Positions 1 to 10,708 of a stretch of 64,000 nt of DNA are shown here, one piece after another (position 1 is the stretch's first letter; each line of letters starts with the position of its first letter). A program made the position numbers and the translations under genes. Location: the NCBI GenBank assembly GCA_023078685.1, contig JALGAS010000001.1, positions 744,001-808,000 on the forward strand, in the 5' to 3' direction. Source of the stretch: Neopestalotiopsis rosae (taxonomy: Eukaryota; Ascomycota; Sordariomycetes; Amphisphaeriales; Sporocadaceae). Under the pieces are notes generated by a model. The model had not been told where the DNA came from. It was given only the letters and a program-made list of their open reading frames with translations, and did not search any database.

Positions 1-1
1 T

Positions 2-2063
2 ATTGCCCTCCTGGGCCTGTCGACATTGGCATCGGCCAGCGTGGTAAACTCAACCGGAAACTCTACTCAGAGCAGGCCGAATTTTGTCTTCATCATGACA
101 GATGATCAAGACCTGCATCTCAGCTCTCTTGACCACATGCCATTGCTTCAGAAGTATCTTGTGGATGAGGGAACCACATTCAATAAGCACTTTTGCACCG
201 TTTCCCTGTGCTGCCCATCGCGCGTGTCCTTGTTGACTGGCCGTGCCGCCCACAATACGTCAGTACTTGCATCTTGTTGGTCAAAGTTCTCGAGCATGGA
301 AACTGACTATTTGTGATACAGTAATGTGACTGATGTGAGTCTCCCGTACGGAGGTTACCAGCAATTTATCAACAATGGCTTGCACGAAAAGTATCTGCCC
401 GTCTGGTTGCAGGAAGCAAGCTATAATACCTATTATACTGGCAAACTCATGAATGGATTTTCGGCAACAACGTACAACAACCCGTACCCGGCTGGTTGGA
501 ATGACAGCGACTGTAAATGACAATCTTCCGCCCTCGGTTTGAGCACTTGGTATTGACTTGAAAATATAGTTCTGGTCGATCCACAAACATACTGGTACTA
601 TAACGCCTCAATGTCGAGAGATAACTCGACCATCCGCTATTTACCTGAAAATTATTCCACCGACGTGGTGGGCAATACGGCCTTAGAATATCTTGACTTG
701 GCTGCCACCGCTGGTCAACCATTCTTCCTTGGCGTAACCCCTATTGGACCTCATGCGGAGATGCAACCATCATTGTCGGGCGAGTTTCTCTTACCGACGC
801 CGGCCGATAGGCACGCGAACCTTTTTCAGAACTTGACAGCTCCTCGGTCGCCTTCCTTTAACAAAGCACGAGTAAGCCTTTCGCGGTCTTTTGCAAAATT
901 TATGAACAAGTGCTAACGTGATAGTAGGAGAGCGCTGTTGGGTACTTTACTACTCTGGCCGAGCTCAACGACACTGAAGTTGCCTATGTAGATCTTTTCT
1001 ACAGGAGAAGAATCCAGTCTCTGCAAGCAGTTGACGAGCTAGTCGAGAACATTGTCCAGAAGCTCGAGGTGTTGAACCTGTTGGACAACACCTACATCAT
1101 CTACACTTCGGACAATGGTTTCCACATTGGCCAGCACAGACTGCCTCCCGGGAAGACGACGTGCATCGAGGAGGACATTAATGTCCCCTTTGTGGTGCGC
1201 GGGCCCGGAGTCGCCAAGGGAGCCACCTACGACAAGCCCACGACGCATACCGACATCGTCCCGACCTTGTTCACGCTGGCCAATCTCACGCTGCACGATG
1301 ACTTTGACGGCGAGCCCATTCCCGTGACGACTGACCTCCAAGCTCGGACCGTCGCCAAGTCTGAGCACGTCAACGTTGAGTACTGGGGAGAAGGTATCAT
1401 GGAAGGGACAATCTCCAACTGGGTCTCGACGAGTAAGTCTTTTTCCTTCCAGGTGGACCGCAAAAGGGACTGCCAATCCGCAGAAATGATTTGCCAAGGG
1501 GGAAAAAGCTGACATTGTTTCTTTTCCCTAGCCTTGCCTAACAACACCTACAAGCACGTGCGTGTAGTTTCAGACGCTTTTGATCTCTCCTACACGGTGT
1601 GGTGCTCCAACGAGCATGAGCTCTACGACTTCCAGGTATGGAATATCCCAACCTCCTGTAACCCATAATTCAAAACACGTAGTCCACGGCTGACTATTTT
1701 ACCAAAAAACAGACGGATCCTTACCAGAGCACCAACCTGTACAACCAGACCGGGCTCATTGCAGGCCACGACGCCGACAAGCTGACGGCGCGCCTCGACG
1801 CGCTGCTCCTCACCCTCAAGGGCTGCAAGGGCCGCGTCTGCACGCGGCCGTGGGAGACGCTGCACCCGCAGGGCGACGTGGCGAACTTGACCCAGGCGCT
1901 GGATCCCAAGTATGACGACTTTTACCTCGAACAGCAGCCCAAGGTGAGCTTCTCGCAGTGTACCGGGGGCCAGCTGTTGGAGTACGAGGGGCCGCAGACG
2001 CCGCTGGGGTATGGGGGCGTCGAGTCTGCGGAACTCTTGAAGAATTGGGATCTGTGGACGTAG
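2..2063 (+). CDS. Secreted arylsulfatase (type I sulfatase), 5' end outside the window
   Basis: Hydrolyses aryl sulfate esters; inferred to be secreted. Six exons read as 2-258, 322-512, 570-871, 928-1432, 1532-1635 and 1713-2063. They give 569 visible residues in one continuous phase, ending at TAG 2061-2063. The first residues (ALLGLSTLASA) look like the end of a signal peptide, so the ATG lies just upstream of position 1. Family hallmarks: the metal-binding FIMTDDQ near the start, the signature CCPSRVSLLTGR whose first motif Cys would become formylglycine, WYYNAS, and a late SDNGFHIGQHR that carries active-site ligands. A TGCTAAC branch site sits at 911-917 in intron 3. The C-terminal region is Cys-containing and N-glycosylation-rich, as in fungal arylsulfatases. 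The family call is firm; the substrate is unknown. Confidence 0.93.
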
Positions 2064-2189
2064 ATGCAGAACTTCTATCAGAATTTAATGGAATATAATG
2101 ATGATATATACACAATCTTTGGACCTAAATCTTGAAGCCTCTACCAATCCACCGAAGTCCAAAGGTAAACGAGTCGTCAGTTGACCTAA

Positions 2190-3774
2190 TTAATGATGTG
2201 TATCAACGTGGTCTCGGAACTCGACAGTCTCGAGCGGTACATCAGCCCCAGTATCGACTTTGCTATATCCCTGCCTCCTGGAGCGGAACCCCTTGACAGC
2301 GCGGCGGGTGAAGAGGACGATGGCAACAATAATACCGATAAAGACCAGCCCGGATAGCCAAGCTCTCCACCCGCGAAAGAGATATGGGTACAGCATCATG
2401 AATATGGCGACGGCCCGTTGGATCCATGGTCTCTTTTCCTTGTGGTTGGGGAAAAGTCCTTTTCTCACAAGCTGCTTTGTGAGGGGCCCGGTCGGACCAG
2501 TCACGTAACGTCGCAAGCCGAAATATGGGACGGTCCTTTGGCGGGGATCGTCATCAGAGTATTGAATATCGCCCCAGCGTCCAGAAAAGTAAAGAAACGA
2601 GGTCAAGTTGGATGTCTCTGTTGATCCGGGAGGGAATATTCGAGCCAGTCTCGAGGTGTCCCGATTGAAATGATAAAAATATGCTGAAGCGACAGGATCC
2701 CAGCGGACTCCAGCATCACAATAGTCGACAAGAGCTGAGTCATGAGTGTGGTTCCTGTATAAATCGATTAATGAGTTACGTTCCACTCTAGTCTAGAATG
2801 TGTCGTGGTAAACCTACCCGGGTGATACCCAGTTTGCATGTGAGCCATATGCACTGTATACTATAGGCTGAGATAATATTAGATGAGTAGCACACAAGAA
2901 GTGTTTTTGTGGACATACCCTTTCGTCATCTATAGACAAAGTTTTATCATCCCAATCATAAGCGGAGCCGTCAGAGTGTTCACTATAATAAATACCAGTG
3001 GGCTTGCCGCCACGGAACCGGATCATGTTATGCTCCCTACCCAGAAAAATTAGTCGTGAGTCCCGTGCAAGAAGATCTTCTTTGACTTACCAATCCCCAA
3101 CGTGATCCCCAAAGCTTGCATTGGTGTCAACTTGACTTCCCAGCACGCCGTTGAGAGGCGGTAACACTTGAGTGATATTGGAACCCCGGTCATACGAGTA
3201 AAAGTAAAAGTAGAATGCGTCGACATCGCCCGCATTTTCCCCGGACTCTACCAAGATGACGACGCATGGAGTAGCGTTTGATAGCAAACCTGCCTCGTTC
3301 GGCGTCTCTCCATACAGCCACGCGGGCAGCTCGGTGACATTGTCGTTGGCTGTCAATGCGACTGGGTTACCTTCAGGCCTGTTGTTGAGTAGATCTAAAT
3401 TGTCCAAGTCGAGTTCAGGCAAATTGGCGATGGGTTCTGTGCCCACTGTCGCCGTAGTATGTTGCACATGTTGCAGTATATCTGATGGTCGGAACGGATC
3501 CTCTGAGTGAAGCCACACTAAAGGTGCTGTGGGTTGAAGTCCATGTGAGCAAATGTCTCGACTACATGATTTTTTAAAGACTCTATAATTTGCACGACCA
3601 CTCACCATGACGGAAAATATATTCGGGTACTTCCTGGGAAACCTCACCCAATGTTGGCGTGGCTGCGCGCGCCTTCGGATGTATCGGAGGAATAAGTGCA
3701 AAAGAGTACTGCGCGCCGAAGAGCAGCACCAACAGAGCTGGTATAGTAGCGCACGAATGCCCTAGACGGGCCAT
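2190..3774 (-). CDS. Vps62-family protein with signal peptide and C-terminal membrane anchor
   Basis: Five exons on the minus strand: 3606-3774, 3091-3556, 2919-3036, 2818-2867 and 2190-2754, giving 455 residues. The N-terminus (LLVLLFGAQYSFA) is a signal peptide. The body has the Vps62/DUF946 pattern: APLVWLHSEDPF followed by a DIL segment, YYSEHSDG, then PIVYSAYGSHANW after an intron. A hydrophobic segment at about residues 399-417 (GLVFIGIIVAIVLF) is followed by RR and a basic, roughly 38-residue tail, which suggests a type I membrane protein with the Vps62 domain lumenal. Yeast Vps62 is linked to vacuolar protein sorting; the biochemical role here is unknown. The first intron needs a GAG acceptor (3557-3605, 49 nt), which is slightly weak. 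Upstream DNA at 3965-4074 is shared with another locus in the window. Confidence 0.88.
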
Positions 3775-4334
3775 AGCGTAGGCGTAGAATTACAAGATAT
3801 CACCGATTATACGATATTTGATCCGCCAATCGGCCGTATCAAGTGAGAGGAGGTTTGATCAAATCTCGACAATTTTGATCGCGATCAAATTTTTGTTCAT
3901 GCTGCCGGCTCTGTCGGCTTCCATTCCAGTGCGGCACTGCGTTTGTTTGCTCTGAGTGGAATCTGCGGGAAAAACGGGGCCTGCCATCTCGATCCCTGGG
4001 ATCCACGCTGTGCTGGCGCCTGGGAATAACCCAGAGGTATTTGAGCCAATCGTTGCTTAGAACATTAATAATCGAAGTAGAAACAATATTTTTGTTATTG
4101 TATATCGTCTATATGCATTGTAAATTATAGATCTTGAATTTAGTAAATACCTTAGGTATTGCAGTATGACCGTGTAGCGGTAGATCGTAAGCAGATAAGA
4201 ATCAATGACGCAATAGCATGGCTACATTCCAGCGATGATGATTGCGTTACTGGCGCCACTTACTTGCTGCTCTTCCGACTGTTGCATGGCCGTTATTAAG
4301 TAATTTGAGCGTACGAGGAGTTCTGCACGAAAAG
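3775..4334. other. Upstream region of the Vps62 gene; no gene seen
   Basis: AT-rich between about 4060 and 4200. It contains a GATCAAAT-rich stretch (3855-3895) near the Vps62 start and a segment at 3965-4074 that is clearly similar to 5635-5733. No ORF with coding character was found. Confidence 0.6.
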
Positions 4335-5174
4335 TTAGCCACACTGGTTAGTACGTCGAGTACGAGATACAGCTTGCTGACCTTGATATTCGAGTGTATA
4401 CGAGACGGGAGGGTCTTCGTCGCCCGGCCCGACCAGGATTGGTGCCCCCGCGTCTAGCTTTTCGGTCACCTTCCAACGAATACCAAAATTCTTGGACGAG
4501 TCAGTCCACGAAATAGCAGAACTGCTGAGATCTAAAGGAGATTCGGGTTGCCAAGAGGATGGCTTGGGCGACTCTTCCGCCAGCCAGTTTCGCCATATTC
4601 TGATTACACACTCCACCACATTGACAATGCTGAGAAACCCTACGCGCTTTGGTCCGACCTTGATCAAATTGATGGCTGTGCAAATCTGGGAAAACAGCTC
4701 TGATGGCTCTAGGTAGATTTCGTGGGTCGGCCACTCAGTGATGGCTTCCTCTCTGCCCTCGAGCACGGCTCTGGTCGCATAACGGGCGCGGGGACGTTTG
4801 TGTTCTTCGCTCCAGACTGGCCTAAATCGTGAGTATAGATTGCCGATGCTGGTGAGCATTGGGTCTTGGCCAACGGCTTCCAGACCATCTGTGCCGAGGT
4901 AGTCGCAAAACATGTAAGGCGTTGAGATCTTGGCGCTTGGGTGATAGCATTCTAGTATCAACTGGTGGTCCTGCAAGGCGATGGCATCGACGAGGCGAGC
5001 ATAATGCAGGCGCGAGACCAGCCCGTAGAACCGTTGTGACACTAGCGCGAGCGGCAGCAGATCCTGCGTAGGAAAAAGCTCCAGAACCTGTATCAATATC
5101 TACTGAAATTTCAGTAAAGTGCTCCTTACGCTCATGGGATTTACGGGATATACCTCGTTTGGCAGACCGTCCAT
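4335..5174 (-). CDS. F-box protein
   Basis: Two exons, 5154-5174 and 4335-5099, encode 261 residues. The first exon holds only seven codons (MDGLPNE). Joining it over a 54-nt intron with a CAGTAG acceptor gives MDGLPNEILIQVLELFPTQD, followed by LLPLALVSQRFYGL. This is a textbook N-terminal F-box, the Skp1-binding module of SCF ubiquitin ligases. The rest has no Trp-Asp or Leu-rich repeats that I can see. It is acidic and ends with a short basic tail. In fungi many such proteins carry an F-box plus an unclassified substrate-recruiting region, so the target is unknown. The start is set by the F-box consensus; the next in-frame Met would lose half of the motif. Confidence 0.85.
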
Positions 5175-5304
5175 TGCGGGGGTTTCAGGCTGTACGGCCA
5201 GATACGTTTCCTACAAGGGACTTGAGTGGGTTGGTTTACCAAGAAAGAGTGTGGCCAGATATCTATAAGTGATGGGCTGAGAGATCACGGATGTAAATGT
5301 CGCA

Positions 5305-5627
5305 GGATGGAGTGATGTTGTGTAGCCCAGGCTGCGAAACTCGAGTGCTGCGGTGCGGTGGCGAACGGGGTAGGGGAATGTAGTAGCAAAGAGATCAAGC
5401 AAAATATACGCCAGGTACCAAAAGATCCGACACGTTCGATGCGAAACAATCGAGATTCGTGAGAAAAGGCAATTTCAATAACACGATATCAAAGATCTCA
5501 AAAGCGGACAAGTTTCATGGATGGGCGTGGATGGCTGCGATAATGAGATGTGGTCGGTCGAGCAGAGATACCAGACCTGCATGTATGAAGTACCGACCTA
5601 TTGCCCGCATTGGTGTGGTGGAGGAGA
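5305..5627 (-). pseudogene. Relic of a duplicated gene segment (copy 1)
   Basis: Aligns by eye with 6812-7115 along its whole length, including ATGCGGGCAA near the 5' end on the minus strand, a shared AACTTGTCCGCTTTTGA core, a TGGTACCTG stretch and TTGATCTCxTTGCT. In one frame it reads YILLDLF followed by LGYTTSLHPATFTS and TYRYLATLFLGK, which looks like a membrane-protein fragment. No ATG-initiated frame covers it. The reading is interrupted near the conserved initiator-like ATG, so it is called a relic, not a gene. Confidence 0.5.
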
Positions 5628-5634
5628 GGATTAG

Positions 5635-5733
5635 TGCGGAAAAATGGGGCCTGCCGTCTCGAGGTCCACACCGTGCTGACGGAATTACCCAGGCTTATTT
5701 TGAGCCAATCGTTGCTTGGAATGTCAATGATCG
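5635..5733. repeat. Segment shared with the Vps62 upstream region
   Basis: About 100 bp resembling 3965-4074. Both contain TGCGGAAAAAT/CGGGGCCTGCC(A/G)TCTCGA, CACxxTGCTG, an AATxACCCAG block and TTTGAGCCAATCGTTGCTT. It directly abuts relic copy 1 on the side that would be its promoter. Confidence 0.6.
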
Positions 5734-6053
5734 CGTGAAGCCGCTCTATTCTTTTCAGAACACAAGCTGAGTATGCTCAAAAGGATAAATTTTGTCACTT
5801 CGTAAATAGGTGTATAGGCTAGGTTTATAGGTCGTTTTAGAAACCAAATACGCCACTCGCCATAGAACCTTTTGCACCGTCACTACCGGCGATTTATACT
5901 TCTATGGCAAATATGACCACCAACATCTGTCTTCAAGATAGCGTCTACTCGTAGTGGATGTGGACTTACAATTGCTTCTGCAGCCGCGAGGACGAGGTGG
6001 CTGTCAAACATAAAGTTCACTGACCGCGCACTGGTTCCACGAAGACGTATTGA

Positions 6054-6618
6054 TTATTGTTGCCAAGGTGCAGGCGCTGGCAGATGTGCATTCTCATCGT
6101 TTCTGCCGTCGTGCAATCCCCGCGAAACAAATCGGCGGAACACGCCAAAGAGAACCATCCCTGCTTCCTCGAGACCAGCAGCGACCATGATACCGCTCTG
6201 AATAAAGAGTGGGATCAGGACAGAGACGTTGTCAGTATAGCCGCTGAAGGAGGAGGTGCCGTAGAAATGGATCGTGGTGGAGATAATGGCGGCATGGAAA
6301 GTACATCGTCTACATAACAGTGTCTCTGATTAGCGCTGGTTTGAGTAAATACATCACAAGAAGGAGACTTACATGATGGCACCAGAGTCATCCAAGGAAA
6401 ACCAGACAAAACCAATAAACGACAAGATCCACACAGAGCCGAGTCTAGAAACTCGATGTGAGCTTAATGTCTTTATGTGCAACAAGTGTAATGAAGGCCT
6501 ACGTAGCCATCGCGGCTGATCTACAGTGACCTTGGAGTCCAACTGTTTCAGGACCTATAAATGCGCACGCTGCCGCCGATGCGAGCGCGAAAAGAAATTT
6601 TCGAATGCTGTCGTGCAT
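6054..6618 (-). CDS. Small multi-pass membrane protein, unknown function
   Basis: Three exons were found by splicing, since no single frame spans the gene: 6503-6618, 6373-6444 and 6054-6309. The 444-nt CDS encodes 147 residues. Both introns have good signals (GTAGGC..TTCTAG and GTAAGT..GTAG), and phase is kept at both joints. The product has an N-terminal hydrophobic segment (FLFALASAAACAFI), a second (WILSFIGFVWF) and a third near VLIPLFIQSGIMVAAGL. It ends in a hydrophilic tail with APAPWQQ. I do not recognise a family. A decayed duplicate segment begins about 190 bp upstream at 6812, so the locus may once have had further 5' exons. Confidence 0.6.
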
Positions 6619-6811
6619 GTTTTAGCTTGGACGTATCGTGGACTTATACACAGTCAATGGTCTCAGTCGCGTGACTCGCGCAGCTAATGACAACAACAGT
6701 TGAAATATACCAAGAAATGCAATGGGAGACGGTGAAAACGTCAAGAGCAACACAAAATTTTATGAGAGTCAAGAAGTAAAATATTTTTTTTGTTGTGTAT
6801 GTGGTTATACG

Positions 6812-7115
6812 GGATGGAGTGATGTTGTGCAGTCTAGATTGCGAGACTTGAGGGTCGCTGGGCGCTGGCGAATGAGACAAGGGAACAGATGGCAGCAAGG
6901 AGATCAAGCAGAATATATATCAGGTACCACATAACAGACATATTCAATGGAACGAAAGTATAAGCTTATGAAAAGGCGGAAACAATAGGAAACTCGATAT
7001 CAAATATTTCAAAAGCGGACAAGTTCTATTGCATGGGAGCAGATGGCTTCGATGATGAGATGTGATCGTATACGAAGTACTGACCTGTTGCCCGCATTGA
7101 TTGGTGGCGGAGATG
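6812..7115 (-). pseudogene. Relic of a duplicated gene segment (copy 2)
   Basis: Diverged partner of 5305-5627. On the minus strand it starts with ATGCGGGCAACAGG and contains a short frame MSVMWYLIYILLDLLAAICS that stops soon after. Frame interruptions differ from copy 1, consistent with independent decay after duplication. It lies just upstream of the small membrane protein gene. Confidence 0.5.
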
Positions 7116-7778
7116 CTATACCCCATGTGTACCCTGTGGAGTTGCCTAGTCCTCGACCTGTTTTATCAACTGGCAACGAGACGCGCCAACACATCAAAGA
7201 CGGGGTCGGGTCGCACTCTTGAGAGAGGCGCATCTCGACATGCGTCCGCCGCTGCCCTGCTCCTGTACCCTTACATTTTGAGATGATTTCATCTTTTTTT
7301 GTGTCTCTTTGTAGTCGTCCCCTCTTTCTGTGCCCGTTCCCCTCCCACATCCCTAACCGGGTTCTGTGTGGTGGAGGCGTCGCAGAGCTAGGGACAGTGA
7401 TGAAATCGCGACTAGCTGCTGAGAATTTAGCATACGGTAATCGAAATGTCTTCTTCATATACATTGGACCAATGCAAGATCCATCGAGTGCGACAACTCG
7501 AATGAATTCGGATCAAAAGCCAAGCTGACTGATTGTCGGCAAGTAGCAATGCCGCAATTTAGGGTCTGACGAAGCACTGTCCCAAACGCCCTGATCCTGA
7601 TGCCTTCCCTACTTGTGGGCCATGTAGTCAAGGCTGGCTACCTCTTTTCGTGCCCTAAATCGGTACACGAGATTCACATTAAAGGATTCAATAGACGTTT
7701 CGAATCGTACTATTATACTCGTTTTATTATTCGTTTTACATTATTGTGACTTGGAGTAATTGATAAGTCCTGCAAACA
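7116..7778. other. Intergenic, no supported gene
   Basis: A 151-codon ATG frame exists on the minus strand (7009-7464), but it runs into relic copy 2, has no recognisable motif and an unusual composition, so I do not call it. The rest is non-coding in appearance, with a T/A-rich 3' flank at 7700-7745 next to the amidase stop. Confidence 0.5.
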
Positions 7779-9736
7779 TTAAAACAAAATTGTACCTCCG
7801 GCCATTGAGCCGCCAGTCTTCGGGATGGACAAGATGCCAGCACTGACGAGGTCTTGCGCCAACCTGGGAATAAGCCCATCACATCCCTTGGCCACCATGA
7901 TATCGATAGACACGGGAAGGTACTCTGTGTGATTCGTGATATCACTGACCGAGGCAACCTCACCAAGCGGGAAGACACTATCTGGCACCTCAGCGAAGAT
8001 GGTCATTCGGCTGAGAGACCACCCCAGCGGTACCCCAGGTTCGTCACCATACGTGTCGCGGTCGCCAAAGCTACCCGTGCTCTGTGTGTGGAGCAGAATG
8101 CCAGAGGAACACATGAGAGGATCGTCGACGGGCGGCAGTACCTCTGTATTGAACCAATCCATGAACAGCGTCTTGTTCGTCTTGGCGTCGTCCAGGATGG
8201 AGTCGGGTTGCGTATCAGCCCATCCCCAGCGATTGCGCGGGGAGGGATCGACGTAAGGCACACGACCATCATGAACAGCTAAACATGTTTCATCAGATTT
8301 TTGTCCAACAATCTACTATGGTGGATGCAAATGGTATAACACTTACCAGCATAGTCACTGTAGAATGGCTCTCTGACGAGGGGAATTTGTTCCTTGGTGA
8401 TCAAGGCTGCATATGTCGTACTGAGCAGCTCCGTAAAGTTGAGGCTAGCAACCTCGGCCGGACCGGTCGTGGCCCATTGCTCGTCGATATCGTACGCAGT
8501 CAATGTTGCCTGAAGCATACTGGCCAAGCTGCTCGCGAACTCGTTGATCATCTGTCCCTCCGCGGTGTCGTTCGCAGGAAAATCCAGGGTATAGATCTTT
8601 GTGGGATAACTCGGTGCAGTATCGGCAAACGAAGTGAAATTGTCGCCATACATTGCTGCCTGCGCTGCTCCCCAGATGTACGGGTCGCGGGCCAAGAAGC
8701 CAGAAGTGTCCAGTGTAGGGGCCATGGGCATGACATAGTCCAAGCTGACCAGGCCGTGACTCGGCCTGTTTCCAAAGATGCCAGAGACTCCCGCCGGGCC
8801 GCGGATGGAGCCGCCAGTGTCACTGCCTACAGCCAAGTCGAGCCATTCGTATGAAGCAATCGAAGCTCCTGCTCCCGAAGAAGAAGACGAGGGGCTTTGG
8901 TAGCCGTCGCCGCGCGGGTTGAAGGGCGCGTGGTAGTCGACCCAATCGGCCGTGGGGTTCTCGCCGTTGGCAAACTGCGACAGCTTCTGCGTGCCGACAA
9001 TGACGGCGCCCGCATCAATCAGGTTCTGTATGGCGGGACCAGTCACATTTGCCGGAGGGTATAGCGCGTACCAAGCTCGGTTTCCTCTCGAACTCTTGAC
9101 GCCGGCAAGGTCATACAGGTCCTTGACTCCGACGCGAACGCCCGCGAGAGGCTTCTCCGCGGTACGGGTGAAATAGAGGCGCGAAGGCACACCGATCGTC
9201 AGTGAAGCGCTGCTCTGTACGTGAGCTGACAGCGTCTGGAATTTGCCATCGGGTTGCTGCAATAGTGGCTCCAGGAATGCACCGGCAAAGTCCTCGTATA
9301 AGCGATATGCTTGATGTACCTCACCACTGAAGACGTTGAGGAAGTAAGGACCGGTAGGCACAGCCAGAGCACCCGAAAGGCTAAATACCGATGACTGGAT
9401 GCCGGAGTAGTAGCTGGTGTTCAAAGTCCCACAGCCTGATGCGTTTGTCATTACAACAGCGCCGGTAAAACCAGGCTGCCATACATCGTCGGCGACTGTC
9501 CAGTTGGAAAATAGGTTTCCGAGGCTGTCGGGCTGCACGTTTTCAGCAACAACCGTAATGGGCGCGAAACCGAATGCAGTCGCCAAGTTAGCAGACTGAA
9601 TAGCTCCAGTCAGGATCGTCCCTTGAGAGATGGGTGACACGAAGTAGTCGATGCCATCCAGGCTCAAAGTAATTCCTTGGGACACAATCTGGGCCACAGC
9701 CAAACCGGCCAGGCTGGTCAATGGCAACAGCTTCAT
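7779..9736 (-). CDS. Secreted amidase-signature family protein
   Basis: Two exons, 8347-9736 and 7779-8278, joined over a 68-nt intron (GTAAGT..TTTAG) in phase, giving 629 residues. A signal peptide (MKLLPLTSLAGLAVAQ) is followed by a roughly 180-residue N-terminal extension with many N-glycosylation sites, then the amidase domain. The Ser-cis-Ser-Lys triad is visible: Lys205 in GVKDLYDLAG, a Ser cluster near 284-287 before GAGAS, and the nucleophile Ser310 in GSDTGGSIRGPAG. Family members hydrolyse amides (amidase/GatA-like), but secretion and the long N-terminal domain exclude a role in tRNA-Gln amidation. Similar fungal proteins are often labelled glutamyl-tRNA amidotransferase A-like by domain only. 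The substrate is unknown. Confidence 0.9.
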
Positions 9737-10708
9737 CTTGACCGATCGTGTTCTCAGTCGTCAATCAGTCTGATCCAGGCTGATCACGTAGCAGCAGTGG
9801 AACAAGAGAGCAGACGCCCGATCTTATACTTATCTGCGGAGATGTCGGCGCTGCTGTCCCCGGACATGGGTGCCGGGGGAGATAAGCGAATCTGACAGGC
9901 AGACATGGGTGCACTGTCCTATAGTAGTCCTTCTGGGGTGTCTATACGAGGGCGATTGATATGGACTCTAGCTGACACCATATCGGACAATTTAGAAATC
10001 GTAGAATGTTTTTTTTTTCGAGAGATTGTCGTTGACAACGGCTCACCTCCGTGTAGGATCTGTTGTGATTGGGTCTTGATTATTACGGTCATATCTATAA
10101 CATCAGTCATATCCACCGCCTATCACTTGGCAAAAAGAGGACTCACTCACTAGCATCGGAAGTCGGTACTATGGTGTCCCATTTCTTGAAATCGCAGGAC
10201 CACGAATGCTTATTTTCAAGCCACATCTGCAAGTGGTCATCTTGATTGATCATATCATTCTTACATGCATAAGCAAACATTCTGCCTTCTGCCTTCTGCC
10301 TTACAAGTGTAAAAACGACTATATAATGAAACAAGCTTTGACTGCATTGGAAAGGCAGATCCGATATGCCCACAATGCAGGTGGGTTGCGTCGGATGCTG
10401 GCCGCAATTGTCCTACAGGGGTGTTCTTTAGCACCAAGGCCCCGAACCGATACCGCCGATGGGAAGCGCTACGCATTGATTCAAAAAACAACGAGCGCCG
10501 GGCCTAATCACGATTGCATTCATATTCTCAGTCTTTCTAGGAGTTCGACTTCGAGCATGCATTATGAGTGGGCTACTGTCTCCGATATAATAGTCTATAG
10601 AATAGAAGCACCTGGAATCTTGTCATTTTTCTTTTATTGCTTTTATTTCTTTTTTTACTACTTGAATATTGACTCTCTTGAATATGTCCATTTCTCCTTC
10701 TTTTCGAT
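9737..10708. other. Intergenic between amidase and 7TM gene
   Basis: Contains the amidase promoter near 9740-9900, a T9 run at 10009-10017 and a pyrimidine/AT-rich block at 10618-10700. ORFs here have no family features and look like chance frames. Confidence 0.55.

Noticed and set aside
1039..1515. 158-codon antisense frame within the arylsulfatase
   Set aside because: It mirrors a GC-rich coding exon on the other strand and has no motif of its own; it is a shadow frame.
7009..7464. 151-codon minus-strand ORF
   Set aside because: Overlaps a decayed repeat copy, has no motif and an odd composition; not convincing as a gene.
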